Below, in pieces: positions 44,256 to 52,994 of a stretch of 64,000 bases of DNA. Numbering within the stretch: the first letter of the stretch is position 1; each line of letters begins with the position of its first letter. The DNA comes from Bacillota bacterium (GTDB lineage: Bacteria > Bacillota > Desulfotomaculia > Desulfotomaculales > Desulfallaceae). A program made the position numbers and the translations under genes. Location of the stretch: contig JAEXOR010000049.1 of the NCBI GenBank assembly GCA_023439185.1, positions 25,144 through 89,143 on the forward strand, given 5' to 3'. The notes beneath the pieces are model-generated. The model was not told where the DNA came from and did not search any database. It worked only from the letters and a program-made list of their open reading frames with translations.

Positions 44256-44675
44256 ATGCTGGATACCAAAACTATTTCTGCACTGCAGAAAACTTTTGGC
44301 AGCTATCCTGAAATTATTGCCGTTTACCTGTTTGGTTCAATTCTTAAAGACGGCGAAAATGCCGGAGACATTGATCTGGCCGTGTTATTGGAGCAGCCGG
44401 TAAAAAAACAGGTAGATATTTACCTGCGGCTATATTCACGCTTGGTCGAGATATTTAAAACACTGGAGCCGGATATATTGTTTTTACATGCCGCGTCCCC
44501 GGCGCTGCGCTTTGAGGTTATTTCCACCGGGAAAGTCATTTATTCCAGGGACGATGACCGGCGCACTGATTTTGAGTATGTCGTTTGCGGAGAATATATG
44601 GACTTCAAATATCACTTGGACCTAGCCGAAAAAGAATTGCTTGAAGTAATCAGGGAGGACGCCTCCAATGTATAA
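44256..44675 (+). CDS. MNT-domain nucleotidyltransferase (MntA-type antitoxin)
   Basis: A 139-residue minimal nucleotidyltransferase. The motif FGSILKDGENAGDIDLAVL holds the Gly-Ser pair and the metal-binding Asp-x-Asp. In known MntA-HepT modules this enzyme neutralises the HEPN toxin by adding AMP to a tyrosine. The start at 44256 is supported by GAAAGGTG upstream and by the duplicate at 43516; a frame from 44214 is unlikely. It overlaps the HepT gene by 8 bases. Confidence 0.88.
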   Translation: MLDTKTISALQKTFGSYPEIIAVYLFGSILKDGENAGDIDLAVLLEQPVKKQVDIYLRLYSRLVEIFKTLEPDILFLHAASPALRFEVISTGKVIYSRDDDRRTDFEYVVCGEYMDFKYHLDLAEKELLEVIREDASNV

Positions 44676-45090
44676 TCACTTGTTGACAACAGAAAGGCTG
44701 ACCATAATCCGAAGTGCGGTAAAGAGATTAAAACTGCTGGCTGAGATGACAGAGGAAGAATTCTGCCGGAGCGAGGATGCTGTTGACATTGCTGAAAATA
44801 GGCTGCGGCGGGCATTAGAGGCCGTGTTTGACCTGGGGCGGCACCTTGTGGTCAAAGCAGGTTCCGGCATACCCCGCGATTATCGTTCTGTAATTGATAT
44901 GTTGAGGGAAAACCAAATCCTGCCTGACGATTTTGCAAAAAAGATAGAAGGGATGGCCGGTTATCGTAACCGCCTGATTCATGATTACAATAGGGTCACA
45001 CCGGAAGAATTGCACCAGATTTTGCAAACAAAGCTAATTGATTTTGATTTGTTCTGTCAGTATGTGGCAGAGCATCTGCAAAAAAAATAA
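44668..45090 (+). CDS. HepT-like HEPN ribonuclease toxin (DUF86)
   Basis: A 140-residue helical protein with the RX4-6H motif YRNRLIHDYNRV at about residues 105-116, i.e. Arg-x4-His-x-Tyr, whose Tyr is the AMPylation target in characterised systems. RRALEAVFDLGRHLVVKAG in the middle is also typical. Toxin partner of the overlapping MNT gene. Confidence 0.9.
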   Translation: MYNHLLTTERLTIIRSAVKRLKLLAEMTEEEFCRSEDAVDIAENRLRRALEAVFDLGRHLVVKAGSGIPRDYRSVIDMLRENQILPDDFAKKIEGMAGYRNRLIHDYNRVTPEELHQILQTKLIDFDLFCQYVAEHLQKK

Positions 45091-45091
45091 G

Positions 45092-45275
45092 GAGTATCAG
45101 AACATATACTGGGGATAGGAACGGTTGGCTGATTAAGAAAGGATATTTGAAAATTGAATATGACGGCAGGCTACCCATGATTGTTTATACTGAAATTGGC
45201 TGGGAAATTGAACGGGATACATATTCGGATGAGCTGTTGGAAAAACTCCGGGCGTTAATTCCCGGCGGGGACTAA
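45092..45275 (+). pseudogene. C-terminal remnant of a DNA-binding protein (RQC-minor-like)
   Basis: An open frame without its own start runs from just after the HepT stop to a TAA at 45273. It encodes GYLKIEYDGRLPMIVYTEIG and WEIERDTYSDELLEKL, which resembles the C-terminal part of small winged-helix RQC-minor proteins as I remember them. There is no upstream coding sequence in frame, so it is probably a leftover of a deleted gene. Confidence 0.4.
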
Positions 45276-45404
45276 TCAAAATCCTCGGAAATCCGGTAGC
45301 CAAGGTGGAGCGCCACAGCGGTGCCAGAAAAGCAGCGGGAGAATGGTACAAGCGCCGGTTTCTTTTCCGAACCGACGCCTGTGGCTTTGCGGCTGACAAA
45401 GACT

Positions 45405-46181
45405 TTACCTTCGACCGTGAATCGCGTAGTAACCATATTTGTAGCTGATCCGGTACCTGAACGGCATGTGCTTTTTTTGGATCTCCACCAGGTCGTCCAG
45501 CTTAATCAGCTCAAGATCCTTGAACCCGGCCTTTTTGAGATAATCCGCGGTCCGGTCGGGGGGCACTCCTCTGGCGTTGGGCAGCGCCGCGTTCATTGCC
45601 GTCGTATAGCTGTCTTTGGATATGTCGTTCTTTTCCAATAACCGGATCAGTAAAGCCGTAACCTTCCTGTGCAGGAAAGTGCCCACCCGGCCGTCGTTCC
45701 ACAGGCAATCGATCACTACGGCCTTCCCGCCCTCTTTAAGCACACCGGCCCAACTGTTGACCGCCTGCTGGGGGTTGGGCAGCGTCCAGAGCACGTGCCG
45801 GGTCACCACGGCATCAAATGTGCCCGGTTTGAAGGGAGGATGCTCGGCATCTCCGATCCTGAACTCGGCGGCAAGCCCGTCATGGCCGTCCGCCGCCGTC
45901 CGGGCTTTAGCCATCGCCCGGTCGAGCATTTTGGTGGAAAGGTCGATGCCGGTCACCCGGTGGCCCAGACCGGCAAGCACCAGGCTAATCTCACCCGTGC
46001 CGCAGCCCACATCCAGAACGTTCAGCCCTTCTCCAGGGAGCAGCCGCATAAACAGGGCGGCCCAGGCCGCCGCTTCCGCAGTGCTCTTGATACCGTGGCC
46101 GTGGTAGCCGTCGTACCGCCGGGATGAATAATCCCAACGCCTGGTAATCTGTTCCTTGATTGTTTGGTCGTTTATCGTCAT
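45405..46181 (-). CDS. Class I SAM-dependent methyltransferase (end of operon copy 1)
   Basis: About 258 residues with SAM motif I NVLDVGCGTGEISLVLAGLG near residue 54, the acidic motif II VTGIDLS, and DAVVTRHVLWTLPNP as motif IV. The rest is a UbiE/Methyltransf_11-like core with a C-terminal region that may bind the substrate. The start overlaps or abuts the FecE stop (TAGTGATG), so it is the last gene of the transport operon at 45-52 kb. Operon copy 2 has no gene in this position. It probably modifies the transported ligand or a partner molecule (inference). Confidence 0.85.
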   Translation of the reverse strand: MTINDQTIKEQITRRWDYSSRRYDGYHGHGIKSTAEAAAWAALFMRLLPGEGLNVLDVGCGTGEISLVLAGLGHRVTGIDLSTKMLDRAMAKARTAADGHDGLAAEFRIGDAEHPPFKPGTFDAVVTRHVLWTLPNPQQAVNSWAGVLKEGGKAVVIDCLWNDGRVGTFLHRKVTALLIRLLEKNDISKDSYTTAMNAALPNARGVPPDRTADYLKKAGFKDLELIKLDDLVEIQKKHMPFRYRISYKYGYYAIHGRR

Positions 46182-46183
46182 CA

Positions 46184-46990
46184 CTAGATACTCCTGTCAG
46201 TTGATATTTTTTTCAGGCCGCCTTTGCACGTGGAATTAACGGGAATAACCTGGGGTATGCCGTCCCCGTCCAGGGTGACCCTGGCATTGACTCCGTAAAC
46301 CGTCCGGATCATCCCCTCGGTGATTACGTCGGCCGGGCAGCCCTGGGCTTCAACTCCGCCCCGGTTCAGCAGCACCACTTTGCCCGCGTACCTGGCGGCC
46401 AGGTTGAGATCGTGCAGGGCGACCACCGTTGTCATTTTATTCTCGCCGGTGATCTCCCGGATCACGTCGAACAGTTCAAGCTGGCGCTGCAGGTCCAGGG
46501 AATTGGTGGGCTCGTCCATCAGCAGCACCGAAGGCCCGCGGACGATGGACTGGGCGATGGACACCATCTGTTTTTGCCCGCCGCTGAGCTCGTCAATGGG
46601 CCTTTTGGCCAGATCTTCAAGCCCGAGCTTGGCCAGCGTTTCAGCCACAAGCTCCTTGTCTTCCGCCCGAACTCTCCAGCCCAGCGAGTTCAACCTGCCC
46701 AACAGGACGGCTTCAAATACGGTCAATACAGCGCCGGTCGCCGTTTCCTGGGGCAGATAGCTGATGGCTTTCAGCACCTCGTCCCTGTTGTGGTCCTCCA
46801 GGGGCTTTCCATCCAGCCGGATTGACCCCCGGGGCTTGAGAATGCCGCAGATGCATTTCAAAAGAGTGGATTTGCCGGCGGCGTTGGGGCCGATAATCGC
46901 GGTGATCATCGGCTCGGCCGTAAAACTTACGCCGCTCAGCACGGGCTTGGCATTGTAACCGAACTTAAGGTTTTGAAGCTCCAGATTCAC
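46184..46990 (-). CDS. FecE/BtuD-type ABC transporter ATPase (copy 1)
   Basis: ATPase for a siderophore/heme/B12-type importer. Walker A GPNAAGKSTLLK (34-45), Q-loop YLPQET, signature LSGGQKQM (about 138) and Walker B SVLLMDEPTNSLDL are present, plus the His of VVALHDLNLAARYA. Its GTG start overlaps the permease stop by 4 bases. The 268-residue length is normal, with a FecE-type C-terminal tail. Confidence 0.92.
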   Translation of the reverse strand: MNLELQNLKFGYNAKPVLSGVSFTAEPMITAIIGPNAAGKSTLLKCICGILKPRGSIRLDGKPLEDHNRDEVLKAISYLPQETATGAVLTVFEAVLLGRLNSLGWRVRAEDKELVAETLAKLGLEDLAKRPIDELSGGQKQMVSIAQSIVRGPSVLLMDEPTNSLDLQRQLELFDVIREITGENKMTTVVALHDLNLAARYAGKVVLLNRGGVEAQGCPADVITEGMIRTVYGVNARVTLDGDGIPQVIPVNSTCKGGLKKISTDRSI

Positions 46991-48057
46991 CAGTATCCCT
47001 TCTTTTTGGACAGGATCAGCCAGACAAAAAACGGTACCCCAATGAGCGAAGTCAAGATCCCGATAGGGAAAATAAGCCCCGGAACCACCACTTTGCTGAG
47101 GATCGAAGCCATGGACAGCATCAATGCGCCCACCAGGGCGGAAAAAGGCAGGAAATATCTGTGGTCCTCCCCCACCAGCATCCGGGCGATGTGCGGCGCC
47201 ACCAGGCCCACGAATCCGATGGTGCCCACGAAGGCCACCGGGGCGGCGGTGAGGATGGAAACCAGAATCAGTCCTTTCAGCCGCAATCTTTCAACGTTCA
47301 CGCCGAGGCTTGCCGCTCTCTCGTCGCCCAGCCTCAGGGCGGTAAGCTTCCAGACATCCATGCACAGCAAAGGTATCGTCAGCAGCAGAATCGCTGTGAT
47401 GATCCCTAAAGTTTCCCAGGTGATCTTGGTCAGGCTGCCGAACAGCCAGAAGACGACGGCCTGCATCTGCATGGGATTGGCGACATACTGCAGCAGCGCC
47501 AGCAGCGCATCAAACAGAAACAGCACAGCGATCCCGATCAGCACAATTGTCTCGGTGGAGGCCTTTTTAAAGCGGGTAACCCCATAGATGGCCAGACAGC
47601 TGACGAAGGAAAACAAGAACGCGTTGGCCGGAACCAGCAGCGTATCGGCAAAGGGCAATACCCCCACTCCCAGCACGATGGCCAGGGCGGCGCCAAACCC
47701 GGCCGCCGCGGATATGCCCAGGGTATAGGGGCTGGCCAGGGGATTATTCAGGATCGTCTGCATGTTCGCGCCGGCGACGCCCAGGGCGGCCCCCACTACC
47801 ACCGCCGTAAGGGCCACCGGCAAACGGAAAGTCCATACGATGACCTGGACGGACTGTCCACCGGCCGCCGGGAACAGGATGGTCGAGATCACCTCCCCCA
47901 TGGAAAGGGCCGCCGGCCCGGTCATAATGTCGACGATAACGGCAAGCAGGATGGCCGACGCAATCGCCAGGAGCAAAACATATTTCCGCCCGGCGATCTC
48001 ACCGTATATTTTCCCGCCCGGGACGTTCACTTTAGTGCGCAGTTCTTGATCGGGCAT
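46987..48057 (-). CDS. FecCD/BtuC-type ABC permease (copy 1)
   Basis: About 356 residues with roughly 10 hydrophobic segments. FecCD landmarks are VALTAVVVGAALGVAGANMQTILNNPLASPYTLGISAAAGFGAALAIV and the ATPase-contact region ERLRLKGLILVSILTAAPVAFVGTIGFVGLVAPHIARMLVGEDHR. ATG 48057 is chosen, while TTG 48069 is possible; neither has a clear binding site. Copy 2 is at 54142-55191. Confidence 0.9.
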   Translation of the reverse strand: MPDQELRTKVNVPGGKIYGEIAGRKYVLLLAIASAILLAVIVDIMTGPAALSMGEVISTILFPAAGGQSVQVIVWTFRLPVALTAVVVGAALGVAGANMQTILNNPLASPYTLGISAAAGFGAALAIVLGVGVLPFADTLLVPANAFLFSFVSCLAIYGVTRFKKASTETIVLIGIAVLFLFDALLALLQYVANPMQMQAVVFWLFGSLTKITWETLGIITAILLLTIPLLCMDVWKLTALRLGDERAASLGVNVERLRLKGLILVSILTAAPVAFVGTIGFVGLVAPHIARMLVGEDHRYFLPFSALVGALMLSMASILSKVVVPGLIFPIGILTSLIGVPFFVWLILSKKKGYW

Positions 48058-48081
48058 GTTCTTTACCAACTGTCCATATGC

Positions 48082-49239
48082 CTAATTGTAGTGGTACAGG
48101 AACGTGCCCGTATACCCAATAGGCATGAACCGTTGGTGAAATTCTTTGAGGGTGGCGTCCGGATCTAAATCCTTGAACTTTTCAGGATAAAACCATTTGG
48201 CCAAGGCTTCCAGCGCCGCGAAGTTGTAGACGCTGAAGCAGTAGCCATGGTAAATGCCATACACCCTGTTATTCTTCACAGCGTCTATCGTGTTCCAGCC
48301 CGGGCGCCGGACAAAGGGCTCCATGGTGCTCTTGGTCTCATCGGGCGAAGTAACATACCCCATCCTCAAAGACCCGGGCGTGGACCAGTGCCTGCCGGTG
48401 AGGATGATGATGTCCGGGCTGTTGTCCACCAGATATTCCGGGCTGATAGGCTCGCTCTTTTCGCCCAGCAGCGGCTCGGCAATATTATTCCCGCCGGCTT
48501 TGATGACGATAGAACCCCACCCGACGTTTCCTTCGGTAATTCCGTAATTGCCCGGTCCGTTATATCCACATTCAATGTATACATCTGGTTTTGTGCCGTT
48601 AATCCCGGCCAATCGGGAGTATACAGTGTCAACCTTGTCATTATAAAAGTCGGCAATTTCCTGAGCCCGCTGTTTTTCTCCCATAATCTCACCCAGCAGC
48701 AGCATGCTCCTGGCGGAATTGGTCATGGGCTCCATGTAAAAATCGACGAACAGCACAGGTATCCCCGCCTGCTCCAGCTTGGCGAGGGCGTCCTTGATGG
48801 CATCCCCGCACCACATGAATTGCCAGCTATGCATGATAACAACGTCGGGCCGCAGCGAGATAACCTTTTCAATACTGAAGGTATTGTCGTCCAGGGAGCC
48901 GACGTCGGGGATGTCCGCCAGCCGGGGGTATTTTTTGAGATAAGTCTGATAGCCGTCGCCGGCGTTATTCTTGAAATCGTTGTCCCAGCCCACAATTTTT
49001 TCCGCAAAGCCGTCACCGCAAATGGCGGAAAACTCGGCAGTTCTTGAGGATTCCATCAGAATGACGCGCTCCGCCGGATAATTCAAGGTCACTGACCGGC
49101 CCTCCAGGTCCGTAACAGTGATATACTCCACACTGCTCTCCGCCCCTCCGGACTGGCTTTTGCCATTAGCGCAGCCGGTTACAGCCAGGAAACACGCCAC
49201 TACAATCATTAAAAATATCTTTAAACTGTTTTTCATCAT
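48082..49239 (-). CDS. FecB/BtuF-type substrate-binding lipoprotein (copy 1)
   Basis: About 385 residues. A signal peptide ends with lipobox VTGC. The mature protein has the class III binding-protein plan with a long linking helix: DLEGRSVTLNYPAERVIL, SIEKVISLRPDVVIM, LLGEIMGEKQRAQEIADFYNDKV, GWNTIDAVKNNRVYGI. ATG 49239 lies 9 bases after GAGGTG; the open frame extends to 49278 without support. The ligand could be a ferric or other metal chelate, heme or corrinoid. Confidence 0.88.
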   Translation of the reverse strand: MMKNSLKIFLMIVVACFLAVTGCANGKSQSGGAESSVEYITVTDLEGRSVTLNYPAERVILMESSRTAEFSAICGDGFAEKIVGWDNDFKNNAGDGYQTYLKKYPRLADIPDVGSLDDNTFSIEKVISLRPDVVIMHSWQFMWCGDAIKDALAKLEQAGIPVLFVDFYMEPMTNSARSMLLLGEIMGEKQRAQEIADFYNDKVDTVYSRLAGINGTKPDVYIECGYNGPGNYGITEGNVGWGSIVIKAGGNNIAEPLLGEKSEPISPEYLVDNSPDIIILTGRHWSTPGSLRMGYVTSPDETKSTMEPFVRRPGWNTIDAVKNNRVYGIYHGYCFSVYNFAALEALAKWFYPEKFKDLDPDATLKEFHQRFMPIGYTGTFLYHYN

Positions 49240-49278
49240 TTTGATATTCACCTCTCGATTTATTGCATCTTCTGTCAT

Positions 49279-50037
49279 TTAAACATCCTTCTTTTCCGCC
49301 CCCACCATGAACATGGGCGTCGACCGGTACATCACCTTGTCCTTTTCATTTCGCACCCGGTGGCTGATGTCGGCGTCAACAAATACTTTGCCGAAGCCGC
49401 AATCCAGCAGCGCGCCGGCATCCCACTTGGGGCGCCAGCGACCGCTGAGGTATAAATTCCGGGCGATATTGTCGCTTTCTTCCATGTTTACGCCGGCATG
49501 GCGCTCCGGTAAACCCATCTGCCTGGCCCGCGCCAGGTCCTCCCGGTACAGCCTGTCCATTTCGGGGTCAAACAGGCGCATATGCCAGTTGGCGTCAAAC
49601 ACCAGCAGCCGCCCCCGGGGCTTCAGCACCCTGTGCCACTCCCGGTATGCCTGCAAGGGATCCCTGAGGGTCCAGGTCAGGTTCCGGCAAATGATCAAAT
49701 CGAATGTACTGTCGGCAAAATCCAGTTGATGGGAGTCCATATTGTGAAACTCCACCTGATAACCCGCCGCCCGCACATTATTTTCAGCCTCCGCCAGCAT
49801 GCTGTCGGTGCAGTCGATGGCGGTAACCCGATGGCCCATGCCGGACAGCAGCAGGGCAAAAAACCCCGGGCCGGTGCCGATGTCCAACACTTTTAACGGC
49901 TTTCCTTCGGGCCGGTATTCGTCGATCAGTTCGGCCCAAGCGTCTTTTTTGAAGCTGTTCATTTCCTCCAGGATGTGCTTGCTGTAGCTGCCGGAACGGC
50001 CCTGCCAGTAGTTTTCGATTCTTTCTTGAATATCCAA
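49279..50037 (-). CDS. Class I SAM-dependent methyltransferase (operon copy 1, internal)
   Basis: About 252 residues with SAM motif LKVLDIGTGPGFFALLLSGMG, VTAIDCTDSML and FDLIICRNLTWTLRDP. It shares the RNLTWTL / RNVVWTL and DIGTGPGFFA phrases with the methyltransferase in the same position of operon copy 2 (56363). TTG 50037 lies 8 bases after AAGGAG and is preferred to the open extension to 50118. It sits between exporter B and the binding protein, so methylation and transport are encoded together. Confidence 0.83.
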   Translation of the reverse strand: MDIQERIENYWQGRSGSYSKHILEEMNSFKKDAWAELIDEYRPEGKPLKVLDIGTGPGFFALLLSGMGHRVTAIDCTDSMLAEAENNVRAAGYQVEFHNMDSHQLDFADSTFDLIICRNLTWTLRDPLQAYREWHRVLKPRGRLLVFDANWHMRLFDPEMDRLYREDLARARQMGLPERHAGVNMEESDNIARNLYLSGRWRPKWDAGALLDCGFGKVFVDADISHRVRNEKDKVMYRSTPMFMVGAEKKDV

Positions 50038-50124
50038 TTCATGGGCTCCTTTCTTACCACATGGAGTATTTTTCATGCCTGAAACCTTAATAAACCATAC
50101 GGCCGCCATGCGGGCCAAGCGGTA

Positions 50125-51900
50125 TCAACCCGCTGCCGCGGCCTGGGAGGATATAAAATCGCTGTAGTAGCCGCCCTTGCTGACCAGTTCCGCGTGGGTC
50201 CCGGTCTCCACCACCCTGCCATTGTCCAAAACCACCAGCTTGTCGGCGTCCCGGAAGGTGGACAGCCGATGGGCCACGATGATGGTGGTCCGGCCCCGGC
50301 GCAGGTTTTTAATAGATTTCTGCAGCAGCCTTTCGTTTTCCGTGTCCAGGCTGGACAGCGCCTCGTCCATGATCAGGATGGGCGAATTTTTCAGCAGCGC
50401 CCGGGCAATGGCAATCCGCTGTTTCTGCCCGCCGGACATTTTAACGCCCCGCTCCCCGGCCATCGTGTCATAGCCGTCCGGCAGCCCGGTGATAAAGTCG
50501 TGGATATATGCCGCCCGGGCGGCCTCCTGTACCTCTTCAGCGGTGGCCTCCGGCCTGCCCAGCCTGATGTTCTCCATAATTGACGTGTTAAACAGGTAAA
50601 TATCCTGGGGCACCACGGTGATCAGACCGCGCAGGTACTCCAGGGGCAACTCCCGCAGATCAGTTCCGCCGATGGCAATCCGACCCCGCTGCACGTCCCA
50701 AAACCGCTGCAGCAGGTTGATGCAGGTGGTTTTGCCCGCCCCGGAATGACCCACCAGGGCCACGGTCTCCCCTTCAGCCACGGTGAAGCTTACATTTTTC
50801 AGCACATCGGGCAAGTTATCCCGGTAGCGGAACCATACCCCGCTGAAGGATATTTCCGCTTGCGGAGCGGCGGCCGGCGCGCCGGCGGCCGAGTCCCGCA
50901 CCGTCTCCGGCGTCTCCATAACAGCGTAAACCCGGTCGATAGCCGCCGTAATAATGCCGAAATTTCTGGCCATGTTCGATATTTCCAGAATAGGGATGAA
51001 AATGCTGACGGATAGGATTACCGCCACCGGCAGCCAGTTGTATCCCATGCGGCCGTTGACAATCAGGTAGGCCGACAGTCCCAGCACGCAGATTATCGCC
51101 AGGGAGGAAAAAATATTCAGCATGGCCCCTTCAAAACCCAGCCTTTTGCCGTAAACAATCAGGCTGTGTCCCAGGCAGTCCGAGTAAAGACGCAAGCGGT
51201 CCAAAAAACCTTTTTCGTAATTGAAGGAAATGATCTCCCGCAGCCCCTGTACTCCGTCCACCGCTTCGGAGTTGATTTCCGCCAGTTTATCCCGGGTGTC
51301 CCGGCCCTGCCGGTCGGCCCTGAGCCGCAGCCAGAAAGGCACACTGAACAAAACAATCATCCAGGGCAGCACCGCCAGGGGCAGCAGCAAGTGAATAAAG
51401 CCCAACATAACCAGGGTGACCAGCGAAACCAGCACCGCCACCAGAAAGCTCCCGGCAGTGTGGGCAAAAAACCACTCCAGCACTTCGGTGTCGGCCATCA
51501 AAGTAGAGGCCAGCTGACCGGAACGCGTGTTTAAGAGGTAGGCCGGGGCCACCCTCTCCACCGCCTGATAAATTTTGATCCTGAATTCTACCAGGATCCG
51601 GAAGGCCACTTCGTGGGCCACATACATATCGGTAAAGTACATGATTACCCGCAATGTCACCAGCACAGCCAGCACCGGCAAAAGGGGCCAAATCTGCTCC
51701 CGGCCGCCTCCCGTGGCCGCCAGTCCCACCAGGTAGGCGGCCAGGGCCGTCCCGGCGATGGCAAACAAATGATGCAAGGTGCCGCTGCTTACGGAAATGG
51801 CCATGCCCTTCCAATAAGGCCGCAGGTATACCATAAGCTTGGCAAAACCCGCCAGGTGAAGTCTAGCCAGCATACCGCTCAAAGCCGTTCCCCCTCTCAT
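50125..51900 (-). CDS. ABC exporter half-transporter B (copy 1)
   Basis: A 591-residue fusion of a six-helix membrane domain (about 25-320) with an ABC ATPase domain: Walker A GHSGAGKTT (about 374), signature MSGGQKQR, Walker B ILIMDEALSSLD, His in IIVAHRLSTF. It is an MsbA/IrtB-like half-transporter that should pair with exporter A. Its ATG overlaps the stop of the truncated partner (TAATG). Exporter-fold proteins of the IrtAB/YbtPQ type import siderophores, which fits the FecBCD neighbours (family knowledge applied by inference). Confidence 0.88.
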   Translation of the reverse strand: MRGGTALSGMLARLHLAGFAKLMVYLRPYWKGMAISVSSGTLHHLFAIAGTALAAYLVGLAATGGGREQIWPLLPVLAVLVTLRVIMYFTDMYVAHEVAFRILVEFRIKIYQAVERVAPAYLLNTRSGQLASTLMADTEVLEWFFAHTAGSFLVAVLVSLVTLVMLGFIHLLLPLAVLPWMIVLFSVPFWLRLRADRQGRDTRDKLAEINSEAVDGVQGLREIISFNYEKGFLDRLRLYSDCLGHSLIVYGKRLGFEGAMLNIFSSLAIICVLGLSAYLIVNGRMGYNWLPVAVILSVSIFIPILEISNMARNFGIITAAIDRVYAVMETPETVRDSAAGAPAAAPQAEISFSGVWFRYRDNLPDVLKNVSFTVAEGETVALVGHSGAGKTTCINLLQRFWDVQRGRIAIGGTDLRELPLEYLRGLITVVPQDIYLFNTSIMENIRLGRPEATAEEVQEAARAAYIHDFITGLPDGYDTMAGERGVKMSGGQKQRIAIARALLKNSPILIMDEALSSLDTENERLLQKSIKNLRRGRTTIIVAHRLSTFRDADKLVVLDNGRVVETGTHAELVSKGGYYSDFISSQAAAAG

Positions 51901-52430
51901 TAACCATGCTGCAGCCTGGTCAGCTGCGCGTAAACGCCCCGGGCCGCCAGCAATTCCCCGTGGGTGCCGGTTTCCCTGACCCGCCGGTCGTCCAGAACGA
52001 TGATGCGGTCCGCGCCCTGGATGGTGGACAGCCGGTGGGCGATAATAATGGTGGTCCTGTTCCGGACCAGCCGCTCCAGGGAGGCCTGGATCAGTTTCTC
52101 GCTGGCCCCGTCCACATTGGAGGTGGCCTCGTCCAGGATCAGCAGCGGGGCGTCCTTTAAAATGGCCCTGGCAATGGAGAGCCTTTGTTTTTGGCCCCCG
52201 GAAAGACGCACCCCCCGTTCCCCGATTTGGGTATCGTAGCCGTTGGGCAGATCCATGATGAAATCATGGGCATGGGCCAGCCGGGCGGCCCTCTCCAGTT
52301 CGTCCCCGGCGGCCACGGCCAGAGCCTGGCCCACAAAGGTGACGGTAATCAGGATCCCCAGGCCGACCTTGCCGGCAATGTGGTGGTAGGAGCCCTGCAT
52401 CAAGGTGAACAATCTCCAGAAGAATAACAT
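51900..52430 (-). pseudogene. ABC exporter half-transporter A (copy 1), internally deleted
   Basis: About 176 residues. The first 40 look like the start of a membrane domain (GKVGLGILITVTFVGQALAVA) and jump directly into the second half of an ATPase domain (GDELERAARLAHAHDFIMDLP). The signature LSGGQKQR, Walker B LLILDEATSNVD and His loop IIAHRLST remain. The other membrane helices, Walker A and Q-loop are missing, about 390-400 residues compared with the intact copy at 58858-60615. The frame is preserved, so it might still be translated and drive coupling to exporter B. ATG 52430 follows GAGGT by 7 bases. Confidence 0.85.
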
Positions 52431-52493
52431 CGTCATTACCTCGCGTTGTTTTTGTTCCAAAACCGAATTCAATCATATCCCTATCGATAAACA

Positions 52494-52551
52494 CAAAAAA
52501 ACCACGTGAAAGAGATCCGCCCCCGGCGAATGACCTCAACCTTCGTGGTTT
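52494..52551 (-). terminator. Leader hairpin element A (CCACGAAGG) before operon copy 1
   Basis: Read on the minus strand, AAACCACG (52551-52544) pairs with CGTGGTTT (52506-52499) around a loop that begins AAGGTTGAGG and contains ATTCGCCGGGG and CGGATCTCTTTC; a T-run follows. Loop blocks AAGGTTGAGG and ATTCGCCGGGG recur in element B at 60747-60803. It lies about 30 bases after the probable transcription start and 60 bases before the first codon, a typical attenuator position. Confidence 0.65.
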
Positions 52552-52584
52552 AAGGATATTGTTGTATTTTGTTTTGGTAAAAGG

Positions 52585-52614
52585 ATTATAGCATAGACTT
52601 TCTTTTTTTTTCAA
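52585..52614 (-). promoter_or_regulatory. Promoter of operon copy 1
   Basis: On the minus strand TTGAAA (52614-52609) and TATAAT (52590-52585) are 18 bases apart. The region from -35 to about +25 is almost the same as that at 60852-60881, including AAAGTCTATG in the spacer and CCTTTTACCAAAACAAAATACAACAATAT (in parts) downstream. Confidence 0.75.
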
Positions 52615-52619
52615 GTGAT

Positions 52620-52994
52620 TTAATTATGCTTTAAAATCCATTCAAACAGTTGTTTGTCATCCATCTCGCCGGTGGCGAGCTTTAGGCCTATTCTAATGAT
52701 ATCCTGATCCGAACAAGTAAGGCCCGCGCCGTTCAGTTCAAGAAAAACCATCATGGCCAGCATGCCAATTCTTTTGTTGCCGTCTACGAAGGGATGGTTT
52801 TTAATGAGGGAATATCCCAAACGCGCTGCCTTCGCCTCCAGCGTCTTATACAAATATTCCCCGCCAAAGGTTTGAAACGGCGCGCTGACCGCCGAATCCA
52901 GCAGGTTCTCGTCACGAATCCCATCTATGCCTCCGGTTTCACTAATCAGCACACTGTGCATCATCACAATTTGCGGTATGCTCAACCGTTTCAC
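52620..52994 (-). CDS. doc: Doc/Fic-family toxin (death on curing)
   Basis: A 124-residue Fic-fold protein. The motif NHPFVDGNKRIGMLAM (about 66-81) is the HxFx(D/A)GNKR active site; Doc proteins phosphorylate EF-Tu. It overlaps the Phd antitoxin by 4 bases. The module lies between the two versions of the transport operon. Confidence 0.9.
   Translation of the reverse strand: MKRLSIPQIVMMHSVLISETGGIDGIRDENLLDSAVSAPFQTFGGEYLYKTLEAKAARLGYSLIKNHPFVDGNKRIGMLAMMVFLELNGAGLTCSDQDIIRIGLKLATGEMDDKQLFEWILKHN

Noticed and set aside
45276..45404. Plus-strand open segment after the RQC-minor-like remnant, encoding a plausible basic peptide
   Set aside because: Separated by a stop, without start, and overlapping the end of the methyltransferase; too little to call a second fragment.
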